A stretch of 64,000 nt of DNA from Burkholderia sp. Ac-20365 (GCF_017104715.1 NZ_JAAGPI010000021.1:1-64000), one strand, 5' to 3'; counted from the first letter of the stretch, positions 44,205 to 53,088 are shown. Notes: generated from the letters alone by a model not told the origin. Program-made: numbers and translations.

Positions 44205-44239
44205 AAAATTGTTGACAATTTTTATGTCCATCCTAAGAT
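44205..44239 (+). promoter_or_regulatory. Promoter with overlapping palindromic operator of the GntR gene
   Basis: AAAATTGTTGACAATTTT (44205-44222) is an almost perfect palindrome that contains the -35 box TTGACA (44212-44217); TAAGAT (44234-44239) is the -10 box after a 16-base spacer. Such TTGT/ACAA operators suit FCD-GntR regulators, so autorepression is inferred. A related half-site pattern, TTGTCGAAAATCGAC, lies at 44186-44200. The remainder of gap 43935-44204 is A/T-richer than its surroundings and holds no recognised gene. Confidence 0.65.
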
Positions 44240-44263
44240 GGACTCCATAACAGCACGATCATC

Positions 44264-44980
44264 ATGTCCGAGACACCCAACGCCACTGCGAGCAACACGA
44301 AACCCGAAGCGATCGCCGAGCGCATCCGCGCCGCGATCCTCGAGCATCGGCTCGCGCCCGGCGCGAAATTGACGGAAGCCCAGTTGTGCGAAGTGTTCGG
44401 CGTGAAGCGCGGACCGATCCGCCAGGCGCTGGCCCAGTTGGCCACCGACCATCTGGTGGATCTGGAACCGAACCGCGGCGCGTTTGTCGCGAGTCCGTCG
44501 CTGCAGGAAGTGCATGAAGTGTTCGAGATGCGCCGGATCATCGAGCTGGCTGTCGTCGACAAGATTTGCGCGAGCCAGGGCTCGCGGCGTTTGAAGAACA
44601 TCGGCGGGATGATCGCGCGGGAGCGCAAGGCGTTCGAATCGCGCGACTTCCCGGCGTGGATCAGGCTGTCGGGCGAGTTCCATACGGAACTTGCGTCGTT
44701 GACGGGCAACACGGTGCTGTGCGATTGCCTCGACGGTCTGGTGGCGCGCTCGACGTTGATCTCGGCGCTGTATGAATCGCTCGGCCGCAGCCCGTGTTCG
44801 TTCGAGGACCACGAAGCGATTCTCGCCGCGCTCGATGCCGGCGACGCAAAAACAGCAGGCGCGCTGATGTCACGTCACCTGCAAAGCGTGGAGTTGAAGA
44901 TGCTGGATCGGCCGGCTAGCGGTGGGACCGATCTGCACGAAGTATTCGGCACGCGCGCGATGAAGGCCGCAGCCGGCTGA
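44264..44980 (+). CDS. GntR-family regulator with FCD domain, probable purine/allantoin regulator
   Basis: A 238-residue regulator with an N-terminal GntR winged helix (IAERIRAAILEHRLAPGAKL, EAQLCEVFGVKRGPIRQAL) and a C-terminal FCD ligand-binding domain (FEMRRIIELAVVD, FHTELASLTGNTVL, DHEAILAALDAGD with the metal-binding His pattern). It precedes the allantoin utilisation genes on the same strand and is likely to control them; the ligand is unknown. The leader is short and has no clear Shine-Dalgarno sequence. Confidence 0.9.
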   Translation: MSETPNATASNTKPEAIAERIRAAILEHRLAPGAKLTEAQLCEVFGVKRGPIRQALAQLATDHLVDLEPNRGAFVASPSLQEVHEVFEMRRIIELAVVDKICASQGSRRLKNIGGMIARERKAFESRDFPAWIRLSGEFHTELASLTGNTVLCDCLDGLVARSTLISALYESLGRSPCSFEDHEAILAALDAGDAKTAGALMSRHLQSVELKMLDRPASGGTDLHEVFGTRAMKAAAG

Positions 44981-45188
44981 CGTTGATCGAAGTGCAAGCC
45001 TGACGCACGCCCGCGCTCGCCGGCGGTGCGCGCTGCACTGAAGTGAACGGTGATTGACCAGAAAGTCGACCCAAAGGTCGATTGAGGATTGAGACCCCAT
45101 CCGGTACAGGCCGCACCCGGCATGTATCGAGACCGAAAGACCGTACGGCGAAGGACGCCCATCAGGCATCCACGCTCACACGGCAAAG

Positions 45189-45219
45189 CCCGGCAGGCAT
45201 TCGCGGAAAGCCTGCCGGG
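45189..45219. other. Hairpin in the 392-bp GntR/permease gap
   Basis: CCCGGCAGGC (45189-45198) pairs exactly with GCCTGCCGGG (45210-45219). There is no T run. It could terminate the gntR message weakly or be part of a leader upstream of the sigma-54-type promoter at 45313. The rest of gap 44981-45372 has no recognised gene. Confidence 0.45.
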
Positions 45220-45312
45220 TCATCAAAACAAGTACGTAAGTACGGAGACACCCGCGGCAACCTGTAAGCGATATGCATACGCGTCAGTCACGTAGGGGAC
45301 TGGCCGTGCGCC

Positions 45313-45328
45313 TGGCATACACGATGCA
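45313..45328 (+). promoter_or_regulatory. Predicted sigma-54 (RpoN) promoter of the allantoin operon
   Basis: TGGCATACACGATGCA has the invariant GG-N10-GC spacing (GG 45314-45315, GC 45326-45327) and matches the TGGCAC-N5-TTGCA consensus at most positions. It lies 45 bases before the permease ATG, which has an AGGAGGA ribosome-binding site. RpoN control with NtrC activation under nitrogen limitation is the natural inference; I found no convincing NtrC site by eye. Confidence 0.55.
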
Positions 45329-45372
45329 ATGTTCGTCGATTCCCGTCGGCGTTCCCATCTTAGGAGGAATCC

Positions 45373-46869
45373 ATGGCTCAGTTCAGTGCAGCACCGGATA
45401 GTTCGGCAATCCCTGATTACGACAGCAGCGGACAAGGCGCACACGCGCTGCCCGCTGGCTACAGCGAACGCCTGTACAACGAAGACCTTGCGCCGTTGAA
45501 GCATCAGACGTGGGGCGCCTATAACATATTCGCGTTCTGGATGTCGGACGTGCACAGTGTCGGCGGCTACGTGTTCGCGGGGAGTCTCTTCGCACTCGGC
45601 CTGACGAGCTGGCAGGTGCTGATTGCGCTGCTCGTCGGCATTACGATCGTCAACGTGCTGTGCAATATGATCGCGAAGCCCAGCCAGCAGAACGGCGTGC
45701 CGTATCCTGTTGCGTGTCGCGCGACTTTCGGCGTGCTGGGCGCCAACGTTCCCGCCGTGATTCGCGGGCTGATCGCGGTCGCGTGGTATGGCATTCAGAC
45801 GTATCTTGCATCGAGCGCGCTCGTCATTGTCGTGCTCAAGTTCGTCCCGCAATTGTTGCCTTATGCCGATGTGCATCATCACGGCTTCATGGGTCTGTCG
45901 ACAGTCGGTTGGGCAGGCTTCATGCTGCTGTGGGTGTTGCAGGCACTCGTGTTCTGGAACGGCATGGAGACGATCAAGAAGTTCATCGACTTCGCCGGTC
46001 CTGCCGTGTATGTCGTGATGTTCATTCTCGCTGGCTACATGATCTGGCGTGCAGGCTGGCAGAACATCGGCATCAACCTGGGCGGCGTGAAGTATCACGG
46101 CATGGAAGTGATCCCCGTGATGATTACGGCGATCTCGCTGGTGGTGTCGTACTTCTCGGGCCCGATGCTGAACTTCGGTGACTTCTCGCGCTACGGCAAG
46201 AGCTTCCGCAGCGTCAAGCGCGGCAATTTCTGGGGCTTGCCGGTCAACTTCCTCGCGTTCTCGCTGGTGACGGTCGTCACGACGGCTGCGACGCTTCCCG
46301 TGTTCGGTGAACTGATTACCGACCCCGTCGAAACAGTTGGCCGCATCGACTATCCGACGGCTGTGATTCTCGGAGCGCTGACCTTCACGATTGCCACGAT
46401 CGGTATCAACATCGTTGCCAACTTCGTGTCACCTGCATTCGATTTCTCGAACGTTGCACCGAAGCTCATCAGCTGGCGTGCAGGCGGTATGCTGGCTGCG
46501 GTTGCATCGATTTTCATCACGCCGTGGAACCTGTTCAACAACCCGGCTGTCATCCACTACACACTCGATGTGCTCGGCAGCTTCATCGGACCTTTGTACG
46601 GCATCCTGATCGTCGACTTCTTCCTCGTGAAACGTCAGAAGATCGTGCTCGACGACCTGTACACGGTGTCTGAAAAAGGTTCGTACTGGTATCACAATGG
46701 CGTGAACTATCGTGCAGTCTGCGCGCTGTTGCCGGCTGCAGTGATTGCGGTGATCTGCGTGATGGTGCCGTCGCTGAATGGTCTCGCTAACTTCTCGTGG
46801 TTCATCGGCGCAGGCCTGGGTGCAGTGTTCTACAGCGTGCTGGCTCGCAAGCTGCTGCGCGGTGCATGA
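45373..46869 (+). CDS. NCS1-family nucleobase/allantoin:cation symporter
   Basis: A 498-residue inner-membrane transporter with about twelve helices. NCS1 landmarks are LAPLKHQTWGAYNIFAFWMS, the VACRATFGVLGANVPAVIRG segment, FAGPAVYVVMF, and GPMLNFGDFSRYGKS. Family members carry allantoin, uracil, hydantoins, cytosine or purines; placement at the head of a racemase/allantoinase gene row makes allantoin the most likely substrate. The start follows AGGAGGA and a predicted sigma-54 promoter. The next gene begins 29 bases later. Confidence 0.92.
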   Translation: MAQFSAAPDSSAIPDYDSSGQGAHALPAGYSERLYNEDLAPLKHQTWGAYNIFAFWMSDVHSVGGYVFAGSLFALGLTSWQVLIALLVGITIVNVLCNMIAKPSQQNGVPYPVACRATFGVLGANVPAVIRGLIAVAWYGIQTYLASSALVIVVLKFVPQLLPYADVHHHGFMGLSTVGWAGFMLLWVLQALVFWNGMETIKKFIDFAGPAVYVVMFILAGYMIWRAGWQNIGINLGGVKYHGMEVIPVMITAISLVVSYFSGPMLNFGDFSRYGKSFRSVKRGNFWGLPVNFLAFSLVTVVTTAATLPVFGELITDPVETVGRIDYPTAVILGALTFTIATIGINIVANFVSPAFDFSNVAPKLISWRAGGMLAAVASIFITPWNLFNNPAVIHYTLDVLGSFIGPLYGILIVDFFLVKRQKIVLDDLYTVSEKGSYWYHNGVNYRAVCALLPAAVIAVICVMVPSLNGLANFSWFIGAGLGAVFYSVLARKLLRGA

Positions 46870-46898
46870 AAGTTCATCAAGATGCAATCGGAGTCGAC

Positions 46899-47756
46899 AT
46901 GCGTATCAAACTGATCAACCCGAACACGACGCAACGGATGACGGAGGCCATGGGCCGTTGTGCGCGAGACGTCGTAGCGCCGGGTACGGAGCTGGTGGCG
47001 GTGAGCCCGACGATGGGCCCGCCGTCGATCGAAGGGTATTACGACGAGGCGCTCGCCACGCCCGGGCTTCTTGCGGAAATCGAAGCGGGCGAGCGCGATG
47101 GCTTCGATGGTTACGTGATTGCATGTTTCGGCGATCCCGGCCTTTATGCGGCGCGTGAACTGGCGCGCGGCCCGGTCATCGGCATCGCGGAAGCGGCGAT
47201 GCATGCGGCGAGCGTGCTGGCGCCGGGCTTTTCGGTCGTGACGACGCTCTCGCGCACCTGCGGCATGGCCTGGCATCTGGCCGAGCGCTACGGGATGAAA
47301 CGCTTCTGTCGCAACGTGCGGGCAACGGATGTCGCCGTGCTCGAACTCGATCAGCCCGGTTCGTCCGCGCGGCGCATCATTCTCGACGAATGCCGCCGTG
47401 CGCTCGACGAGGACGGATCGGATGCAATCGTGCTCGGCTGTGCGGGGATGGCTGAATTGTGCCGTGAGATCGAGGATGCACTGGGCGCGCCGGTCGTCGA
47501 AGGCGTGACGGCGGCGGTGAAGTGGGTCGAAGCGCTCGTCTCGTTGCGTCTGGCCACCGCCAAGCGCGGTGACTACGCGCGCCCGCTCGCCAAGCGCTAC
47601 GACGGCGAGTTCGCACGCTTCAGCCCGACGGGCGATCAGCCCGCTGCTGCGCCGGTTGTGCACCAAAGTGCCGCTGAAGCGCTGCTTCGGGTAAACGCAA
47701 ATGCACTGCGCGGCGACCCAGCCGCCGATATTGCACCGCACATACACTCAGTCTGA
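46899..47756 (+). CDS. Asp/Glu/hydantoin racemase family, probable allantoin racemase
   Basis: This cofactor-independent racemase would interconvert R- and S-allantoin so that all allantoin can be used. The 285-residue product begins MRIKLINPNTTQRMTEAMG and has the two catalytic cysteines of the family at C76 (VIACFGDPGL) and C181 (IVLGCAGMAEL). ATG 46899 is preceded by GGAG. The C-terminal 45 residues (after SPTGDQPAAAP) are an extension not needed for the fold. It lies between the permease and allantoinase genes. Confidence 0.9.
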   Translation: MRIKLINPNTTQRMTEAMGRCARDVVAPGTELVAVSPTMGPPSIEGYYDEALATPGLLAEIEAGERDGFDGYVIACFGDPGLYAARELARGPVIGIAEAAMHAASVLAPGFSVVTTLSRTCGMAWHLAERYGMKRFCRNVRATDVAVLELDQPGSSARRIILDECRRALDEDGSDAIVLGCAGMAELCREIEDALGAPVVEGVTAAVKWVEALVSLRLATAKRGDYARPLAKRYDGEFARFSPTGDQPAAAPVVHQSAAEALLRVNANALRGDPAADIAPHIHSV

Positions 47757-47910
47757 CATGCACTATCTGCCCGGGTGTATGGGCGCACCCGGGTGTTTTC
47801 GCTACACTGGTTCAACCCTGCCGGCCTTGCCGTAGCGCGTTTTGCCGCTTTCACGACGTCCGCCGGCGTGTATCTGTCAACGCTCACGTCAACCGCTGCG
47901 CATTCACATC

Positions 47911-48864
47911 ATGTCACTCGACCCGAACTATCCACGCGATCTGATCGGCTACGGCCGCCACCCTGTGCAGGCAAACTGGCCGGGACGCGCACGCGTCGCT
48001 GTCCAGTTTGTTCTCAACTACGAAGAAGGCGGCGAGAACTGCGTGCTGCACGGCGACCCGGGCTCGGAGCAGTTTCTGTCGGAAATCGTGGGCGCGGCGT
48101 CGTATCCATCGCGCCACATGAGCATGGAATCGATCTACGAATATGGCTCGCGCGCGGGCGTGTGGCGCATCTTGCGCGAGTTCGAGAAGCGCGGCTTGCC
48201 GCTGACGGTGTTCGGGGTCGGCATGGCGATCGAACGGCATCCGGAAGTTGCGCGCGCATTCGTCGAACTGGGGCATGAGATCGCGTGCCATGGCTATCGC
48301 TGGATTCACTATCAGGACATGTCGGCCGAACGCGAGGCCGAGCATATGCGCCTGGGCATGGAAGCGATCGAACGCGTGACGGGCCAGCGGCCGCTCGGCT
48401 GGTACACGGGCCGCGACAGTCCCAATACGCGGCGTCTCGTGGCCGAATACGGCGGCTTCCTGTACGACTCCGACAACTACGGCGACGATCTGCCGTTCTG
48501 GATGGATGTCGAAACGACAGGCGGCACTAAAGTGCCGCAACTGATCCTGCCGTACACGCTCGACACCAACGACATGCGCTTTGCTACGCCGCAAGGCTTC
48601 AACACGGCGGATCATTTCTTCACGTATCTGCGCGATGCATTCGACGTCCTGTACGAAGAGGGCGATGAAGCACCGAAGATGCTGTCGATCGGCATGCACT
48701 GCCGGCTGCTCGGCCGTCCGGGCCGCTTCCGCGCGCTGCAACGCTTCCTCGATCACATCGAAAAGCATGAGCGCGTATGGGTCACGCGGCGCGTCGATAT
48801 CGCGCGTCACTGGCGCGAGCATCATCCCTATCAACAACAGGACAACCGCGGGGCTGCGGCATGA
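47911..48864 (+). CDS. puuE: Allantoinase, polysaccharide-deacetylase type (PuuE)
   Basis: PuuE hydrolyses S-allantoin to allantoate and is unrelated to the metal amidohydrolase AllB; it uses a polysaccharide-deacetylase fold. The 317-residue protein shows RVAVQFVLNYEEGGENCVLH, the SYPSRHMSMESIYEYGSRAG motif, GHEIACHGYRWIHYQ, GWYTGRDSPNTRRLV and ITLD-like SIGMHCRLLGRPGR near the end. ATG 47911 gives the standard N-terminus MSLDPNYPRDLIGYG. Its stop overlaps uraD (ATGA). Confidence 0.95.
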   Translation: MSLDPNYPRDLIGYGRHPVQANWPGRARVAVQFVLNYEEGGENCVLHGDPGSEQFLSEIVGAASYPSRHMSMESIYEYGSRAGVWRILREFEKRGLPLTVFGVGMAIERHPEVARAFVELGHEIACHGYRWIHYQDMSAEREAEHMRLGMEAIERVTGQRPLGWYTGRDSPNTRRLVAEYGGFLYDSDNYGDDLPFWMDVETTGGTKVPQLILPYTLDTNDMRFATPQGFNTADHFFTYLRDAFDVLYEEGDEAPKMLSIGMHCRLLGRPGRFRALQRFLDHIEKHERVWVTRRVDIARHWREHHPYQQQDNRGAAA

Positions 48865-49382
48865 AGGCGATGCAATACACACTGGACCAACTCAACAGCA
48901 TCTCGACCGACGCGTTCGTCGCAGCGCTGTCGGGCATCTTCGAGCATTCGCCGTGGGTCGCCGAAATCGCGGCCGCGCAGCGCCCGTACGCGAGCATCGA
49001 CGCGTTGCACAAGACGATGTCGCATGCAGTCGAAACAGCGGGCGAAGCGAAGCAGCTCGCGCTCATCAATGCCCACCCGGAACTCGCGGGCAAGGCGGCT
49101 GTGCGCGGCGAACTGACGGCCGAATCGACACGCGAGCAAAGCGGTGCAGGTCTCAACCTGTGCACGCAGGAAGAGTTCGACAAGCTGATGCAGTTGAATG
49201 CAGCTTATCGTGAGAAGTTTGGTTTCCCGTTCATTCTCGCCGTACGCGGCTACGACCGGCACGGCATCATCGCGAACTTCGAAGCGCGCGTGAACAACAG
49301 CCGCGCCGACGAATTGCGCGCCAGCCTCGACCAGATCTACCGTATCGCGCGTTTCCGTCTCGACGATCTGATCAGCGCCTGA
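48861..49382 (+). CDS. uraD: 2-oxo-4-hydroxy-4-carboxy-5-ureidoimidazoline (OHCU) decarboxylase
   Basis: UraD decarboxylates OHCU stereospecifically to S-allantoin, the last step of the urate-to-allantoin conversion. The 173-residue helical protein has EHSPWVAEIAAAQRP, the INAHPELAGKAAV motif containing the catalytic His near residue 71, and FGFPFILAVRGYDRHGI. The ATG at 48861 overlaps the puuE stop codon; this puuE-uraD coupling (fused in some bacteria) strengthens both calls. Confidence 0.95.
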   Translation: MKAMQYTLDQLNSISTDAFVAALSGIFEHSPWVAEIAAAQRPYASIDALHKTMSHAVETAGEAKQLALINAHPELAGKAAVRGELTAESTREQSGAGLNLCTQEEFDKLMQLNAAYREKFGFPFILAVRGYDRHGIIANFEARVNNSRADELRASLDQIYRIARFRLDDLISA

Positions 49383-49462
49383 TGGCAGGCTGATCGACGC
49401 ACCATCGTCACGATAGCGACACGCACTCTCAAAGCAACAACCAGACAGCAAGGAAGACAACA

Positions 49463-50476
49463 ATGGCACTCCCGATTCTCGATCCCAACGCTCCCGAATT
49501 CACACGCCGTTTCGTGAATCTCGCGGACCCGCGTCTTGGCGCGCAGGCGCTCGAAGCCAGCGACGATTTTTTCGCGCCGAAAGACCGCATGCTGAATCCG
49601 GAGCCGGCCGTTTTCATTCCGGGCAAGTACGACGATCACGGCAAGTGGATGGACGGCTGGGAAACGCGCCGCAAGCGTACGACGGGCTATGACTGGTGCG
49701 TCGTCAAGCTCGCGCGTCCGGGCGTGATCAAGGGCCTGGATCTCGACACCAGCCACTTCACGGGCAACTTCCCGCCAGCGGCGTCCGTTGAGGCGGCACG
49801 CGTGGTCGATGGCGCACCGAACCAGTCGACGCAATGGACTGAGATCGTCCCGTCGACGACGCTGCAAGGCAATAGCCACCACTACCTCGAAGTGGGCGAC
49901 ACGAACGCGTACACCCACCTGCGCGTGAACATCTATCCGGACGGCGGCATTGCGCGCCTGCGCGTGTACGGCCAGCCGCAAGTCGACTGGGCGGGCGCGA
50001 GCCGCACCGATCTGTTCGACCTCGCCGCGATGGAAAACGGCGCGTACCTGGTCGGCGCGAACAACCAGCACTTCGGCGCTGCATCGACGCTGCTGATGCC
50101 GGGCCGCGGAGTCAACATGGGCGACGGCTGGGAAACGCGTCGTCGCCGTGAGCCGGGCAACGACTGGGCGATCGTCGCGCTGGCACAGCCGGGCGTCATC
50201 AAGAAGATCGAAGTCGACACGGCGCACTTCAAGGGCAACTATCCGGACCGCTGTTCGATTCAGGCCGCGTACGTGACTGGCGGCACGGATAGCTCGCTGG
50301 TCACGCAGGCGATGTTCTGGCCCGTGCTGCTGGGCGAACAGAAACTGCAGATGGACAAGCAGCACTTCTACGAGAGCGAGATTGCGGCTCTCGGCCCCGT
50401 CACGCATATCCGCTTCAACATCATTCCGGACGGCGGCGTGTCGCGTCTGCGTTTGTGGGGCACGCTCGCATCATGA
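49463..50476 (+). CDS. alc: Allantoicase
   Basis: Allantoicase splits allantoate into S-ureidoglycolate and urea. The 337-residue protein consists of two homologous jelly-roll repeats, visible as paired motifs: DGWETRRKRTTGYDWCVVKL near residue 60 and DGWETRRRREPGNDWAIVAL near 220, each followed by VIKGLDLDTSHFTGNFP or VIKKIEVDTAHFKGNYP. It uses this route rather than allantoate amidohydrolase, so nitrogen is released as urea. It overlaps allA by 4 bases. Confidence 0.96.
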   Translation: MALPILDPNAPEFTRRFVNLADPRLGAQALEASDDFFAPKDRMLNPEPAVFIPGKYDDHGKWMDGWETRRKRTTGYDWCVVKLARPGVIKGLDLDTSHFTGNFPPAASVEAARVVDGAPNQSTQWTEIVPSTTLQGNSHHYLEVGDTNAYTHLRVNIYPDGGIARLRVYGQPQVDWAGASRTDLFDLAAMENGAYLVGANNQHFGAASTLLMPGRGVNMGDGWETRRRREPGNDWAIVALAQPGVIKKIEVDTAHFKGNYPDRCSIQAAYVTGGTDSSLVTQAMFWPVLLGEQKLQMDKQHFYESEIAALGPVTHIRFNIIPDGGVSRLRLWGTLAS

Positions 50477-50985
50477 AGACACTCGCTATCGAACCGCTGA
50501 CACGCGAAGCGTTCGCGCCGTTCGGCGATGTGATCGAACTGGAAGGCGCGAAGCAGATCCCCATCAATCTCGGCACGACGATCCGCTATCACGATCTCGC
50601 GAAAGTGGACGTCACGGATGAAGGCGGCCGCACGCTCGTCAATCTTTTTCGCGGACAGCCGCGTATGCTGCCGTTCGAAATCAGGATGATGGAGCGGCAT
50701 CCGCTGGGTTCGCAGGCGTTCGTTCCGTTAAACGACAAACCGTATCTGGTTGTTGTTGCCCCTGCTGGCGAGCTGGATGAATCGCAGATTCGTGCGTTCG
50801 TGACTAGCGGCTGGCAAGGCGTGAACTACGCGAAAGGCGTGTGGCATCATCCGCTGCTGGCGTTGGGTGAGGTGACAGATTTCATCGTCGTCGATCGTGG
50901 TGGCGATGGGCTCAATCTCAACGAGCAGGATCTGCGTGAGTCGCAGTGGCTGACGGAAGATGCGATGAATGCGGTTGTTGTTTGA
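50473..50985 (+). CDS. allA: Ureidoglycolate lyase
   Basis: AllA releases urea from S-ureidoglycolate and yields glyoxylate. The 170-residue cupin-like protein has MKTLAIEPLTREAFAPFGDV, FRGQPRMLPFEIRMMERHPL, GSQAFVPLNDKPYLVVVAP and YAKGVWHHPLLAL with conserved His residues. The ATG at 50473 overlaps the allantoicase stop. Third-position composition drifts toward T near the 3' end. The 657-bp repeat copy 2 begins 56 bases downstream. Confidence 0.95.
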   Translation: MKTLAIEPLTREAFAPFGDVIELEGAKQIPINLGTTIRYHDLAKVDVTDEGGRTLVNLFRGQPRMLPFEIRMMERHPLGSQAFVPLNDKPYLVVVAPAGELDESQIRAFVTSGWQGVNYAKGVWHHPLLALGEVTDFIVVDRGGDGLNLNEQDLRESQWLTEDAMNAVVV

Positions 50986-51612
50986 TCGGTTTTGTGGTTT
51001 GTTTTTTGCTGCGCAGGCATTTGGTTGGTTTTTTGCTCTGTGCGCTGGCATCCGCGTTTTGCCTTTGGTTTGCTAGCGTTGCCCCTGTGCGGGGCGGCAC
51101 CTACTTTTCTTTGCCGCGGCAAAGAAAAGTAGGCAAAAGAAAGCCGCTTAAAACCGCCAATTCTTGTTCCTGCCTGAGGGCCCCCAACGGGTCCTCTCCT
51201 TCATGCGGCGTTGCTTTTCTCGACGCCCACTGCCAACGCTCTTAATGAGCACCTCACCCGCTTCACACTCCCGCGTCGGCACTAGAGCGATCAAATCTCC
51301 CACGTTCTATAGCGGCAAACTGTGCGTAGGCTTTCGCGGCGTACGCGCATCACTCCGGACTGAAAAGCACGACCGGTGTCGTAGGAGCGCTGAGGTGTGA
51401 GGCACTACGACCGACACACAGTTTGCCACCTGGGCGGCCGTAACCATTCGCTGCCGCTGGCTGCGCTGTGGGTGATTGAAGTGGGTGAGGCGCCTGTTCG
51501 AAGCGCCGGCAACGGGCGGGGACTGAGAGGTTGTCGTATGAAGTGGAGGAACTGTTGGGGGCCCTCAGGCAGTGGTCAAGAATTGGCGGTGTTAGCCCGC
51601 TTTCTTTGCTTA

Positions 51613-52789
51613 GGAAGGTCTGAACAACCCGTTTTCTGCTTTGGATTTCTAACTGACACGCTCAGAGAGAGCGTCGCCTGGTCATTTACAACAGATGGAT
51701 CGGCTCCCGATCGCCTCTTGCGCAAGGGCGCAGCGCCCTTGCGGGGCGTGTTCGCCCTTCATTTCGCTTTGGCGAGCGCCTTGCGCGCCATCCAGAGGTT
51801 AACCAACGCGAACTGCGTTTCGATGTGCGCTGTGTTCTTTGCCAGCCCCCGATATCGCGCCTTCAGATAGCCAAACTGGCATTTCAGCACCCGAAACGGG
51901 TGCTCCACCTTCGCTCTCACGCCCGCCTTGAGCCGCTCGATCTCGTTGTAGATCCGATCCAGCCGCTTGCTCTTGTCCAGTTTTCGGCGCTTGCTCGGGC
52001 GCATCGCGACGTGCCACTGAACCGCCTTCGTTTCGCCTCGTTTCTCAATGCCCACGTAGCCCGCGTCGGCAAACGCAACCTTCTCCTTGCCGTGCAACAG
52101 TTCATGCGCCACCGTGATGTCGTGAACATTGGCTGGCGTGCACTTCACCGTGTGCACCAGCCCCGACTCCACATCGACTCCAATGTGTGCCTTCATGCCA
52201 AAGTACCAGCTGCCGCCTTTTTGCGTCTGGCTCATTTCGGGGTCGCGTGTGCCACTCTTCTTGGTCGAACTGGGCGCTGAAATCAGCGTCGCGTCGACCG
52301 CTGAGCCCACCTTGAGCGTCAAGCCCTTTGACTGCAGGATCTTGTTGACCGTTGCCAGCATGCTGGCCGACAGCGCATGCGCTTCAAGCAGGTGCCGGAA
52401 GCGCAGGATCGTGCTCTCGTCAGGCAGCCGCGTCATGCCCGTGCCCAGCAGCGCGAACTCACGGTATAGCGGGATATCGTGCAGCGCCTCTTCCATCGCC
52501 GGGTCCGAGAGACTGAACCACTGCTGCATGAAGTGAATGCGCAGCATCGTCTGGATCGGAAACGGCGGACGCCCCGTCTTGCCTTTAGGGTAATGAGGCT
52601 CGATCAGCGCAATCAGTTTCTTTCACGGCACCACGCGGTCCATTTCATCCAGAAACTCGCGCTTGCGCGTGCGCTTCGTTGACAGATCCAGACCAAGACC
52701 GAGTTGTGTCATCACGCTACTCCCTGAATTTCTCCTGATCCCAGGATACTCCAGGCTGGCGTCAATGCCAGGTCTTTTGCAGAGATTCC
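51613..52789 (-). mobile_element. IS5-family insertion sequence (1177 bp) with CTTA target duplication
   Basis: The ends are imperfect inverted repeats: GGAAGGTCTGAACAA at the left and GGAATCTCTGCAAAA at the right (read inward), sharing GGAA and TCTG. The 4-bp direct repeat CTTA flanks the element (51609-51612 and 52790-52793), and the repeat it interrupts is continuous when one CTTA and the IS are removed, as shown by comparison with copy 1. Its single transposase gene is on the minus strand and is disrupted. Confidence 0.88.
51759..52712 (-). pseudogene. IS5-family DDE transposase with an in-frame stop
   Basis: The frame starts at ATG 52712-52710 (MTQLGLGLDLSTKRTRKREF) and should encode 317 residues, but codon 30 is TGA (52625-52623), where the local context VVP-stop-KKLIALIEPHYP suggests TGG (Trp) was original. 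The remainder is open and in frame: NPFP-like FPIQTMLRIHFMQQW, the DDE residues in VGSAVDATLISAP, VAFADAGYVGIEKR and VRAKVEHPFRVLKCQFGY. An internal start at 52547 could give a protein lacking the N-terminal DUF772-type domain. The element is probably not autonomous. Confidence 0.88.
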
Positions 52790-53088
52790 CTTACTTTCTT
52801 TGCGGCGGCAAAGAAAGTAAGTGCCGCCCCGCACAGGGGCAACGCGTGAAGCACGAAGGCATATCGCGGATGCCATCGCGAACACAACTACGTTGAACCA
52901 ACGCATAAACCACAAAAGCAAACCGCGAACGCTTTCGCATCCCTCGTTGCGCATGCAACGAACCTGCAAACCATGCCGCACGAACAAGCGCCACCCTCCA
53001 GGCGCAAAAAAAAGCGGACCACCGCTCGCGCGAATAGTCCGCTAACCTCGAAGAAACGGGCTTGCGCCCGTCACCGACACCTCGATCT

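Larger units (their letters stand above)
51042..52880. repeat. 657-bp structured palindromic repeat, copy 2 (inverted relative to copy 1, split by an IS)
   Basis: Without the insertion and one target duplicate this copy is about 658 bp, the same length as copy 1, and matches its reverse complement throughout. Half B comes first, with the perfect 34-bp palindrome at 51100-51133. The central inverted pair is GGCAAACTGTGCGT (51314-51327) and ACACACAGTTTGCC (51414-51427). Half A follows and is cut at CTTA (51609-51612 / 52790-52793) by an IS5-family element; it resumes with the CTTACTTTCTTTGC hairpin and ends near 52880 with CGCGGATGCC. It fills the gap between convergent allA and puuD. No protein-coding gene of its own is evident. 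Confidence 0.88.

Noticed and set aside
45089..45295. Short frames upstream of the allantoin permease as a leader peptide
   Set aside because: No ribosome-binding site and overlapping hairpin; nothing supports translation.
51397..51870. 157-codon plus-strand frame spanning repeat copy 2 and the IS end
   Set aside because: It crosses the IS boundary, so cannot be an old gene, and has no family features.
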